64,000 nt of DNA from positions 124,001-188,000 of the forward strand of contig JANSWU010000004.1 in the NCBI GenBank assembly GCA_024743315.1, written 5' to 3'. Below, piece after piece: positions 18,631-26,402 of this stretch. The DNA comes from Hyphomonadaceae bacterium (GTDB taxonomy: Bacteria > Pseudomonadota > Alphaproteobacteria > Caulobacterales > Hyphomonadaceae). A program made the translations under genes and the position numbers. How positions within the stretch are numbered: position 1 is the first letter of the stretch; the number at the start of each line of letters is the position of its first letter. The notes under the pieces were generated by a model. It was not told the origin of the DNA and searched no databases. It was given only the letters and a program-made list of their open reading frames with translations.

Positions 18631-19656
18631 CTAGACGATCCGTTCCTGACGCTCAAGCCGCATGAAAAGATCAATCAACCAGTTGATCCGGGTCGGCGGA
18701 ATTGGAGCCTTGCCCGTGGATTCTTTTGCCGTCACGGCAGAGACGAGATATTGCGTTGCAGCCGCCGCCGCATCGGCCGAGGAAGGGGCGCTGCTTTCTC
18801 GCGCCGCTTTAATCAGGAGTTTGATTTTTCGCGTCTTTGAAACCACTGCTCGATGTTGGATCGAATTATAATCGAGCCGGCGCAACTCCACTCCAATCTC
18901 GCGATAGATGCTGCCAGCGGCGCGGATCGATGTCTGACACTCTTCTGGCAGCAAGGACACACCAGACAAGCCGCGCGCATAAAACGGATCGGCCGCATCT
19001 AGTAGGCGCTTCACGATACGTCTGATTGCAGCATTGTAGGTTGGGCGTTTCAGGAAGACGTCTGGCTTTATGCCTTCCGCGTCCAACCATTCCAGAGGCA
19101 GGTATAACCGGCCAGCTCGAGCGTCTTCGCCAACATCCCTGGCAATGTTGGTCAGTTGCATCGCGAGCCCGAGATCACAGGCGCGCGCAACAGCTTCTGG
19201 CGATCGATTGCCCATCAGTACGGTCATCATCGCGCCTACAGACCCCGCCACACGCGCGGCATAGTCGAGAATATCTTCGAAGGTCTCATAGCGACGGTTT
19301 TCGGTGTCCCAGAGCATGCCCTCGAGCAGCGCATCCGGCAGCTCGCGCGGCAGAGCGAACACGCGCACAACATGCGAAAACGCCCGATCGATCGCGCTAT
19401 CATACGGCGTGCCCGCATAGATATGATCAAGCCGATCCGACAAGCCTTTTAGCGCCGCAACGGGATCGTCACCGAGATCGATTTCATCGTCTGCAAAACG
19501 ACAAAAGGCGTAGGTTGCATAAGCCGCCTGACGAACATTGGTGGGCAATAGAAGCGAAGCGAAGTGAAAGCTCTTGGACCCCGCCTTGATTACGCGCCGA
19601 CAATGATCGAAATCTTGTGGAAACCCGACAGCGGGCTCTGGCAATTTGACACTCAT
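18631..19656 (-). CDS. crtB: Phytoene synthase
   Basis: CrtB joins two geranylgeranyl diphosphates into phytoene, the first C40 carotenoid. The 341-residue protein has the head-to-head synthase motifs YAFCRFADDEIDLGDD (about residue 60) and AMQLTNIARDVGEDARAGR (about 180), plus LYLPLEWL. The ATG at 19656 (GGA close upstream) is preferred to a TTG at 19692 that opens the frame. crtI, normally adjacent, is missing here and in the whole window. A PpsR-type promoter lies about 100-140 bp upstream. Confidence 0.94.
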   Translation of the reverse strand: MSVKLPEPAVGFPQDFDHCRRVIKAGSKSFHFASLLLPTNVRQAAYATYAFCRFADDEIDLGDDPVAALKGLSDRLDHIYAGTPYDSAIDRAFSHVVRVFALPRELPDALLEGMLWDTENRRYETFEDILDYAARVAGSVGAMMTVLMGNRSPEAVARACDLGLAMQLTNIARDVGEDARAGRLYLPLEWLDAEGIKPDVFLKRPTYNAAIRRIVKRLLDAADPFYARGLSGVSLLPEECQTSIRAAGSIYREIGVELRRLDYNSIQHRAVVSKTRKIKLLIKAARESSAPSSADAAAAATQYLVSAVTAKESTGKAPIPPTRINWLIDLFMRLERQERIV

Positions 19657-19754
19657 GCATCCTGCTCCGCAACAGGCTGGCAATGCAACCAACGCGCTCG
19701 AAGCCAGGCGTCATTATCCCCGGCATCGATGACGTGTATACGCACCAAGATGAG

Positions 19755-19798
19755 TGTACTCATAGTTGTACACTTAGCACTGTCTAAATGATTATCGC
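19755..19798 (-). promoter_or_regulatory. crtB promoter with PpsR box and outer half-site
   Basis: TGTACTCATAGTTGTACA (19755-19772) is a perfect TGT-N12-ACA box. Eight bases further out starts TGTCTAAATGATTATCGC (19781-19798), which keeps only the TGT half. On the minus strand TAGACA (19786-19781) and TATGAG (19764-19759) form a -35/-10 pair with a 16-bp spacer. This is the same geometry as the bchC and crtE promoters. Confidence 0.7.
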
Positions 19799-19804
19799 AA
19801 GCGA

Positions 19805-21100
19805 TTAGTCGCCTCGATCTGGCGGGTTGTGTTCGGTGATATGGCGACGCATCCGCCAAACACCAAAGGCGGTCAGGCCCAAAACAAGGGGTACGGAGGC
19901 CCCGGTAATCAGCTCTGGTTTGACCCCCGGATACGTCGCCTCCAATCCTTTGGCGACATAGTTGACGATGCCGATCAGGTAATAGCTGATCGCTGCCACA
20001 GAAAGTCCCTCAACGGTTTGCTGCAGCCGTAATTGCAGCGCTGCGCGACGATCCATGTTTTCCATCAAGGACTGGTTTTGCTGCTCCAGAGAGATGTTCA
20101 CCTTCGTCGACAGGAGCTGCGTTGCGCGGTCAACGCGCTGTGAAAGAGTTCTCATACGGTTTTCAACCGAACTGCTGGTCCGCATCGCTGGGGCGAGTCG
20201 GCGCTCGATAAACTCGGCAAAGGTTTGCAAATCGCTGACCCGCGATTCCCGTAGCTCACTGGTCCGCCTTTGCACCAAGGCGTAGTAAGCAGAGGCGGCG
20301 CCAAACCGGAATTGGCTACGGGCGTAACCAAGCTCGATCGCCGCTTGCAGAGACGTTAGTCGTTCCAGAAGGTCAGTGTCGTTCTCGACTTCCGACTCCG
20401 ACATCTCCGACGTGATTTGTGATAGCGCAAATTCCCAGCGCGACAATTTCAGGATCAGGTCCTGCGCCATCGGCAGGGCGAGCAGCGCCATAATCCGATA
20501 GGTTTCGACATCGAGCAGGCGTTGCACGGTTCGGCCTAGATGCGTCGCCGACAAACCACGATCAAACACCGCAAATTTGGAGAAGCCATCGTCATGCAAT
20601 CTGAAATCAGTGGCGACCAAAGCGAGCCCTCCAGCGACTTCTGCCCCGATCAGGCTTTCGGTCGGAAAGTAAGCTTTCGCTCCTTTGACCATATCATCGC
20701 GGCCACCAGACTTCGCGATATCAATATGCACGGCGCTGATTAATTCTCCCGGCATGTTGGCGAGCCAGTCTTTCGGCAAGACCTCCAGTGCTGTGTCCGG
20801 TGAGGTGTCATCATCACTGATGATTACCGTGTAACGCATAAATTCCGTGTGATGTTCCCAAAGCAAAACACCATGATCCATTTTGACGATATGATACTTT
20901 TTTCCGCGCTCGGGCGGGGGCACATCAAACTGGCTGGTCAATTGCTCAATATAGGCGCGGTCATCGTCATGGAACGGGCGTTCGGTCTTCAGCGCGATGC
21001 AAGATATTTTTGCTGGCGCATTGATCGGATGCGGGGGCCTGGCATGGACTTCATTGCTGAGCTCAAACCGTTTGGGATGATCGCGCGGTAGATCCACCAT
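19805..21100 (-). CDS. DUF3422-family membrane protein
   Basis: This 431-residue protein matches the DUF3422 family of unknown function: the N-terminal RFELSNEVHARPP motif is characteristic. A mixed globular N-terminal region (about 1-220) is followed by a helical, coiled-coil-prone stretch (about 225-350: long runs with Leu, Glu, Arg and Gln) and two hydrophobic C-terminal segments (about 355-375 and 395-415), so it is probably anchored in the inner membrane. AAGGAG lies six bases before the ATG. It lies inside the photosynthesis cluster, between bchO and crtB and in the same direction. A link to pigment or membrane assembly is only inferred from position. Confidence 0.8.
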   Translation of the reverse strand: MVDLPRDHPKRFELSNEVHARPPHPINAPAKISCIALKTERPFHDDDRAYIEQLTSQFDVPPPERGKKYHIVKMDHGVLLWEHHTEFMRYTVIISDDDTSPDTALEVLPKDWLANMPGELISAVHIDIAKSGGRDDMVKGAKAYFPTESLIGAEVAGGLALVATDFRLHDDGFSKFAVFDRGLSATHLGRTVQRLLDVETYRIMALLALPMAQDLILKLSRWEFALSQITSEMSESEVENDTDLLERLTSLQAAIELGYARSQFRFGAASAYYALVQRRTSELRESRVSDLQTFAEFIERRLAPAMRTSSSVENRMRTLSQRVDRATQLLSTKVNISLEQQNQSLMENMDRRAALQLRLQQTVEGLSVAAISYYLIGIVNYVAKGLEATYPGVKPELITGASVPLVLGLTAFGVWRMRRHITEHNPPDRGD

Positions 21101-21160
21101 GGCGTGCTCCTTGTCTCCGGACCCAACGCGCAGCGAGCTGGCAGATGTTTCGGTCGCGCG

Positions 21161-22072
21161 TCACGGCGCTTTGCTTCGATCCCAATGGTCTTTTATCGCT
21201 GCTGCTACCAGTTCAGGGGCTTCCTCATGCGCGAGATGACCAAGCTTATCGAATTCAAGGTAGGTCCCATTCTGGGTTCGTCCAGCCGCGCGCTCAGAGA
21301 CCTCGGGCGGTACCGCTCTGTCTTGAGCCCCTGCAATGAACAAAGCTGGAATGCTGACCTTAGAGCAATCTAGCATGAGCGAACTGACATTCCAGTTGGC
21401 CATCATTCTGAGCGCTCCTTGAATGTGACCGCGCTGCCGCATCAGCACCGAGTAAGGCCGCGCGTCCACCGCATCCGGATCTGATCCGACATTCTCAATC
21501 AGGCTTCGCACGCCTTCCGGCCCGGCTGAATTGCGCGAGACCATCCAAGCGGCAAGCCCTCCCATTGTTGCCGCCTTTGCAGTGAGCGGAGCAATCCAAC
21601 GCATCAGGCCGGAAAAAGGTTCAAACGCGCCATTGATCGAAACCAATGTGTCCGGCCTCATTTGTCTTCGCGCGGCAACATATAGAGCAATGGCGGCGCC
21701 AGCCGAATGCCCAACAATCGTAGACGGGGCCGCGTCCAACTCTTTCATCAGAGCGAGTAGCTCCGCAGCCATGCCGGGCAGGCTCGGTTGAAATCCGCGT
21801 CGAACTTGCGTGAACCCATGCCCTGGCAAATCAACCGCCAGCACCTCAAACTTTTGTTCAAGCTCAGGGATCAGCGGAGACCATGAATGCGTTGCTGCGC
21901 CGGTCCCGTGCAGAAGCAAAGCTAGCGGCCCCGTCCCCCGCCTCTGCAAATGCCAGGTTGTCCCGTCCACGTACCAGAATTCACTACAATTGCGATTTGG
22001 CCAGTCGCCACCATCGCGCGACCAGTCCGGTTGCCCTGATCGAGCCCGCGGAGCATGATCAAGACGAGGCAT
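21161..22072 (-). CDS. bchO: Alpha/beta hydrolase of the bchIDO operon
   Basis: BchO is an alpha/beta-hydrolase-fold protein found with Mg-chelatase genes. Its exact role is unsettled, though a link to Mg insertion or phytol chemistry has been proposed. The 303-residue protein shows WYVDGTTWHLQRRGTG, the oxyanion region LLLHGTGAATHSW, the nucleophile elbow VGHSAGAAIALY (Ser about residue 122), and late Asp and His in GAQDRAVPP and KLGHLAHEE. It starts 11 bp after bchD. This is the standard I-D-O order. Confidence 0.92.
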   Translation of the reverse strand: MPRLDHAPRARSGQPDWSRDGGDWPNRNCSEFWYVDGTTWHLQRRGTGPLALLLHGTGAATHSWSPLIPELEQKFEVLAVDLPGHGFTQVRRGFQPSLPGMAAELLALMKELDAAPSTIVGHSAGAAIALYVAARRQMRPDTLVSINGAFEPFSGLMRWIAPLTAKAATMGGLAAWMVSRNSAGPEGVRSLIENVGSDPDAVDARPYSVLMRQRGHIQGALRMMANWNVSSLMLDCSKVSIPALFIAGAQDRAVPPEVSERAAGRTQNGTYLEFDKLGHLAHEEAPELVAAAIKDHWDRSKAP

Positions 22073-22083
22073 GGGCCGCCATC

Positions 22084-23808
22084 TCAGCGTGTTCCGATAC
22101 GTTGCCGAACAATTTTCGAAACCGTGTCGCCGTCAGCATTGGGAAGAAACTGATATTGCGCGCCAAGATCATCGCTCAAGCGCCGCGTGCGCGGATCAGG
22201 ACGGCGGGACGTATCAAAGAACACAGCTGGGAACTGCCCTTTGATCAGCGTGCGCCCAAGATTGCTGACCTGGTCGTGCGAAGCGGCCCGGTCCGCGGTT
22301 CCGTCAAGTGTGATATTCCCGCGGCCGTCCGTCAGAAAAACAAGAAACGGAGTGCGTCCACGGTCGCGTTCCGCGCGCGCAAGTTTGTATGCTTCAACCA
22401 AGGCATGCGCGAGCGGCGTTGCACCGCCTCCGGCAAGATCTGAAATCTGACGCCGGGCCCGAACCAGGGAGCGTGATGGCGGCAGCATCACGCTGGCCTC
22501 CTCTCCGGAAAACGCGATCAGAGAAACAAGATCGCGGCGTGAGTAGCATTGCGATAGGAGCCTTTCGACCGCCCCCTTGGCTTCCGCCATACGGTGCATC
22601 GCAGCTGAGCCCGAAGCGTCGACAATAAAAATGACCGATGATTGTTTGCGCCGCCTGAACCGTTTGATCCGCAAGTCACTTTTGCGGATATGGAGACCGT
22701 TCTGACCCGAGGCCCGCTGTCGTGCCGCCTGCATCGGAGAGGCGGCACGCAGGGTCGCGAGTACATCGATCCGGCCACGTCCAGATTGCGATTTCAATGG
22801 TCGGTCCGGGCGACCGCGATCGAGGGCGATCACGTTTTCCCCCGACCGCCCTGAAACCCCAGATCGATCTTGGCGGCGCCCCTTTTTCGGCGCCCCATCG
22901 AGCATGATCGGCGCCGATGTGACCGCTTCAATTATTTGCGTCTCCAGGCCGTTTCCGGCTTCGTTCGCACCATCGGTTTCCGACTGACCGGGCTCTGATG
23001 AAGACTGGTCAGGATCGGATTTCGACAGATCCTCGTGTTGCGGCGGAGGGGCTTCCGTCTCTGGCATGGGGTGTGCGCGTCCGGGCAAAACGAGCTGACA
23101 CGCTACCGCAATATCGTCTTCATCTACCGTGGAGCGGGACTTCAATGCAGCCAACCCACGGGCCGCGTGCATGCAGAATATCGGCACTTGCATTGAACGG
23201 ATGCCCAAACTCAAACACGCCGCTGCTATGGTGGTCAGCGCCGCCTCGTCGATACTAACTGCAGACATGGATGCGCGAATCCGACGGGGATCCTCGCGGC
23301 TGTAAACGATCCCGTTCAAATCGTTGGCTCGAAGCCCGTGCAAATCCGCGCGAAAGGCCAGTCTCTCAGCAAGGATACCAGGGATCGAATTTTCACCATC
23401 AAAGCTTTCATCGACGCCGATAAAGGCGATATGGCCCGCCTTAATGCCATTCGCCTGGTCTAAGCCAGACGCCAGCAAAGCCGCTACATCATTGGCAATC
23501 CGCTCGACCCCATTGACCACCATGACCCGTCCGGCAGCTTCTTCCAACAGACCTGTTTGGTAGATAGCGCGCCCTTCGGATAATGACCGTGCGACGCTGA
23601 GCGAGGCTTGCAATCGGTCCGGTCCGACCGATGCTGGAACCATGAGCATCCGCGACGCTTCGAGATCAAATGACTCAACCTGGCGGAGCCAGTTACTCAA
23701 TACCGGCCCCTGCGCCGCGCGGATGAGGATTCCGCCAAAGACATCCGGACGGGCCATGGATAGCACGCCGCAAAGCAGCGCGCGATCCCAAGGCCCAATC
23801 ACGTTCAT
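22084..23808 (-). CDS. bchD: Magnesium chelatase subunit D
   Basis: BchD, with BchI, forms the ATP-dependent motor that inserts Mg into protoporphyrin IX on BchH. The 574-residue protein has a degenerate AAA-type N-terminal half (ALLCGVLSMARPDVFGGILIR, ALLASGLDQANGIKAGHIAF), an acidic and Pro/Ser/Glu-rich linker (about 230-290), and a C-terminal von Willebrand A domain with the MIDAS motif IVDASGSAAMHRM (about residue 395) and FLTDGRGNIT. The ATG overlaps the bchI stop as ATGA. Confidence 0.95.
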   Translation of the reverse strand: MNVIGPWDRALLCGVLSMARPDVFGGILIRAAQGPVLSNWLRQVESFDLEASRMLMVPASVGPDRLQASLSVARSLSEGRAIYQTGLLEEAAGRVMVVNGVERIANDVAALLASGLDQANGIKAGHIAFIGVDESFDGENSIPGILAERLAFRADLHGLRANDLNGIVYSREDPRRIRASMSAVSIDEAALTTIAAACLSLGIRSMQVPIFCMHAARGLAALKSRSTVDEDDIAVACQLVLPGRAHPMPETEAPPPQHEDLSKSDPDQSSSEPGQSETDGANEAGNGLETQIIEAVTSAPIMLDGAPKKGRRQDRSGVSGRSGENVIALDRGRPDRPLKSQSGRGRIDVLATLRAASPMQAARQRASGQNGLHIRKSDLRIKRFRRRKQSSVIFIVDASGSAAMHRMAEAKGAVERLLSQCYSRRDLVSLIAFSGEEASVMLPPSRSLVRARRQISDLAGGGATPLAHALVEAYKLARAERDRGRTPFLVFLTDGRGNITLDGTADRAASHDQVSNLGRTLIKGQFPAVFFDTSRRPDPRTRRLSDDLGAQYQFLPNADGDTVSKIVRQRIGTR

Positions 23809-24833
23809 GAGCCCAGCACGTCTTCGACCGCGCGTTCGACCCGAGCAATCGCCTTGGTTTCATCAAGCGGATCTTTTCGCAGGCGATGGCTCAGCGCAAG
23901 CGGCGCGGCACGACGCAGGTGTGCAGTTTCAACCTGCTCTTTTCCAGCCAGAGCCGCAAAGCCGGTGGCCGTTCGGATTAACGCCAATTCTCCACGCAAA
24001 CCGTCAGAGCCGAGAGACAGACACAGGGTCGCGCAGCGCTCCAATATCTCATCACTTGCGACGACTTCGGGGCGACGTTCGCGGGCCGTAACGATGCGCT
24101 TTCTCAAGGCAGCGTCTTTGCGCTTCCAAGATTTCGCAAACCCTTCGGGATCTTCGTCAAACGCTTGACGACGTTTGATTATCTCAACCCGACTAGCGAC
24201 ATCACGAGGGGTCGACACCTCAACAAAAACTCCAAACCGGTCGAGCAATTGCGGTCGCAACTCCCCTTCTTCTGGATTGCCGCTGCCAATCAGAACAAAA
24301 TCCGCCGCATGCGACAGGCTGAGACCTTCGCGTTCGATGCGGTTCACGCCGGACGCCGCCGCGTCCAGCAAGATGTCGACCAAGTGATCATCCAGAAGAT
24401 TGACTTCATCGACATATAGGAAGCCGCGATGGGCGGCCGCGAGCAAGCCAGCCTCAAAGACGATCTCGCCGCGCCCGAGCGCGCGCTCCAAATCGATCGC
24501 CCCGAGGACGCGGTCTTCAGTCGCTCCAAGCGGCAAATCAATGACCGGCGGGGTTTCTTGAACAGATTTTAGCGTTCCCTCTTTTGAAAGCCCCTGACAG
24601 GCCTCACACAATTTGGCGGGACGATCCGCATCGCACCGAAACTGGCAATCTTTGACAACGCTTTGCACTGGCAACAGCGCCGCGAGAGACCGGATCATCG
24701 TGGTTTTGCCCGTGCCACGATCTCCAAAGGCGAGAACACCTCCAAGATTCGGATCTATCGCCGACACCAATAAGGCATCCTTGAGCGCTTCCTGACCAAC
24801 AATGGCAGAGAAGGGAAAGGCTATGTCAGGCAA
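23805..24833 (-). CDS. bchI: Magnesium chelatase subunit I (TTG start)
   Basis: BchI is the AAA+ ATPase of Mg-chelatase. It contains FPFSAIVGQEALKDAL at the start, the Walker A AFGDRGTGKTTMIRSLAA, the Walker B region GFLYVDEVNLLDDHLVDILLD, and sensor motifs GSGNPEEGELRPQLLDRFG. The open frame extends upstream to 24893, but that part lies in the terminator of the cytochrome gene. A GAGGAG at 24845-24840 stands six bases before the TTG at 24833, giving MPDIAFPFSAIVGQE and 342 residues, so I use the TTG. It is followed by bchD with overlapping codons. Confidence 0.94.
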   Translation of the reverse strand: MPDIAFPFSAIVGQEALKDALLVSAIDPNLGGVLAFGDRGTGKTTMIRSLAALLPVQSVVKDCQFRCDADRPAKLCEACQGLSKEGTLKSVQETPPVIDLPLGATEDRVLGAIDLERALGRGEIVFEAGLLAAAHRGFLYVDEVNLLDDHLVDILLDAAASGVNRIEREGLSLSHAADFVLIGSGNPEEGELRPQLLDRFGVFVEVSTPRDVASRVEIIKRRQAFDEDPEGFAKSWKRKDAALRKRIVTARERRPEVVASDEILERCATLCLSLGSDGLRGELALIRTATGFAALAGKEQVETAHLRRAAPLALSHRLRKDPLDETKAIARVERAVEDVLGS

Positions 24834-24872
24834 AAAAGACTCCTCAGAATGTCCACGTCCGATTACATGAAC

Positions 24873-24903
24873 AAAAAAGCCGCTGAGTTGCAACTCAGCG
24901 GCT
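24873..24903 (-). terminator. Intrinsic terminator of the cytochrome c gene
   Basis: A perfect 26-bp dyad (arms AGCCGCTGAGTTG and CAACTCAGCGGCT, 24878-24903) is followed on the minus strand by TTTTTT (24878-24873). It lies 24 bp after the cytochrome stop. It ends that transcript and implies that bchI has its own promoter between 24834 and 24870, or is reached by readthrough. Confidence 0.9.
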
Positions 24904-24926
24904 CATTTTATTGGATTTTCTTAGTC

Positions 24927-25670
24927 TTACTGACCGGATTGTTCTTTCAAATAGGCAATCACGTCCGCACGATCTTGCGCTCTTGGAATGCCCGGGAAAG
25001 CCATGATCGTGCCTGGAATGAACTGTTGCGGACGCTCCAAATAGGCAAACATGGTTGGTTCAGTCCAAACGATGCCAGAATTGGCGTTCGCGTCAGAGTA
25101 ACGGAACCCTTCAATCGTGCCGGCTGGACGACCAACAATCCCATACAGCGACGGCCCTGCCATGTTGCGCCCTTCTTGAACCGCGTGGCAGGACATGCAC
25201 TGGGTGAACACCCGGCGGCCGTTCTGGGCGTTACCGGTCAGCGCTGCATATTCCGCAATCGTTTCAGCCGAAACGCGATCATCCGCGGCGGCCTCAACCA
25301 CCTCGGCGGCATCATCAGCTGCCGCTTCAACAGTTTCGGTCGCGTCTTCGACAGCGGCATCGGCTGCATCAGCAGCATCTTCAACAGCCGCGTCGACCGC
25401 GTCTGTCGCATCTTCCGCAGCGGCTTCTACCGTATCCGCTGCATCACTTGCAGCTTCGGTTGCATCCTCCGCCGCAGCCTCGACCGTGTCAGCGGCATCA
25501 GTTGCAGCATCTTCTGCTGCATCAGTTGCATCCGTTACGGCAGCTTCAACGTCAGTCGGTGCCGGTGTGTCATTGCTCGAAGCAGGCTCGGACCCGCCAC
25601 AGGCGACGAGGAAGACAGAAAGCGCAGACGCAGCTGCCGCAGACTTCAGCCCATTTCCAAGAAATTTCAT
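24927..25670 (-). CDS. Lipoprotein-type class I cytochrome c with a long Ala/Glu/Asp tether
   Basis: The 247-residue product begins with a signal peptide ending in the lipobox LVAC (Cys24), so it should be lipid-anchored on the periplasmic side. Residues ~40-131 are a helix-prone linker almost wholly of Ala, Glu, Asp, Thr and Val, including an 18-residue repeat (AADTVEAAAEDAT occurs twice, 18 residues apart). The C-terminal domain (about 135-247) is a monohaem class I cytochrome: CMSCH at 158-162 and a likely Met223 ligand in PGTIMAFPG. It is embedded between idi and bchI and ends in a strong terminator. By analogy with membrane-anchored cytochrome cy of Rhodobacter capsulatus, it may re-reduce the reaction centre, which here lacks pufC. 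That role is inferred. Confidence 0.88.
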   Translation of the reverse strand: MKFLGNGLKSAAAASALSVFLVACGGSEPASSNDTPAPTDVEAAVTDATDAAEDAATDAADTVEAAAEDATEAASDAADTVEAAAEDATDAVDAAVEDAADAADAAVEDATETVEAAADDAAEVVEAAADDRVSAETIAEYAALTGNAQNGRRVFTQCMSCHAVQEGRNMAGPSLYGIVGRPAGTIEGFRYSDANANSGIVWTEPTMFAYLERPQQFIPGTIMAFPGIPRAQDRADVIAYLKEQSGQ

Positions 25671-25785
25671 GCGTTATCTCCTCCTGAAATATTCTTCATT
25701 GTCGTAACTAGTGCGATTGCCATCGCGTCAAACCCATTTTTCATAAAGTTTGCTTCATTCGCAAAGGGCTAACTCACCGTCGCCG

Positions 25786-26337
25786 CTATAAAGTGACCTG
25801 ACTTAAGGCGACAAGTTCGTCGAAATGATGGTCCAAATAATGGCGCAACCATGCCGTTTGTTCGGATACCGCTAATCCCGCGCCCTGTTTCAGGCTGAGC
25901 AGGTCAATCAGGCGCGTATCGCTGGCCTCATCAGGATTGAGGACGGGCGATGAAGTCACCGCTCCAAAATAGACATGGACCAGCTCATTCTCGATCATCT
26001 CGCCGTCGAGCTCGGCGCGATAACGGGTCAGAAAGCCATGCGTCAGGTTTGCCGTCATCCCCAACTCCTCGCGCAACCGACGATGGGCGGCCGCCTCAAT
26101 CGCCTCACCGGGACGAGGATGTCCACAACATGTATTCGCCCACTTCCCGCCCGAATGGTATTTGGTCAGCGCCCGACGCTGAACCAAGGTTCGCCCTTCT
26201 TGATCAAACAAAAAAATCGAAAAGGCCCGATGTAACGCGCCCGCTTGATGCGTTTCCAATTTGGGCCCGGTTCCGATTTCGGCATCGCGCTCGTCGACGA
26301 GAACGACCCGCTCGAGTGTGTCAGCGGTTATGGTCAT
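25786..26337 (-). CDS. idi: Isopentenyl-diphosphate delta-isomerase, type 1
   Basis: Idi interconverts isopentenyl and dimethylallyl diphosphates, feeding carotenoid and phytyl synthesis. The 183-residue protein is a Nudix-fold enzyme with HRAFSIFLFDQEGRTLVQRRA, the catalytic Cys in WANTCCGHPRPGE, and REELGM. I use the ATG at 26337 (MTITADTLERVVLVDE) rather than the frame's first codon 39 bases upstream. A promoter ends 7 bp before this ATG, so the transcript may be leaderless. It lies 115 bp upstream of the cytochrome gene, and they may be co-transcribed. Confidence 0.94.
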   Translation of the reverse strand: MTITADTLERVVLVDERDAEIGTGPKLETHQAGALHRAFSIFLFDQEGRTLVQRRALTKYHSGGKWANTCCGHPRPGEAIEAAAHRRLREELGMTANLTHGFLTRYRAELDGEMIENELVHVYFGAVTSSPVLNPDEASDTRLIDLLSLKQGAGLAVSEQTAWLRHYLDHHFDELVALSQVTL

Positions 26338-26344
26338 AACACAA

Positions 26345-26373
26345 CGTATACGAGTATCGACACCGCTTGTCAT
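26345..26373 (-). promoter_or_regulatory. idi promoter overlapping an imperfect PpsR-type box
   Basis: On the minus strand ATGACA (26373-26368), a 17-bp spacer and TATACG (26350-26345) form a sigma70-like promoter, with seven bases left before the idi ATG. The sequence between them contains TGTCGATACTCGTATACG (26362-26345), a TGT-N12-ACG near match to the PpsR box. This marks the right-hand limit of photosynthesis-linked regulation that I can see. Confidence 0.45.
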
Positions 26374-26402
26374 CACCCGAGGTTTGAAATGCGAGCCCCG
26401 GC

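Noticed and set aside
25260-25560. Short tandem repeats in DNA as a CRISPR-like or satellite array
   Set aside because: The repetition is the codon-level reflection of the Ala/Glu/Asp linker of the cytochrome c; units vary and there are no spacers. No CRISPR array was seen in the window.
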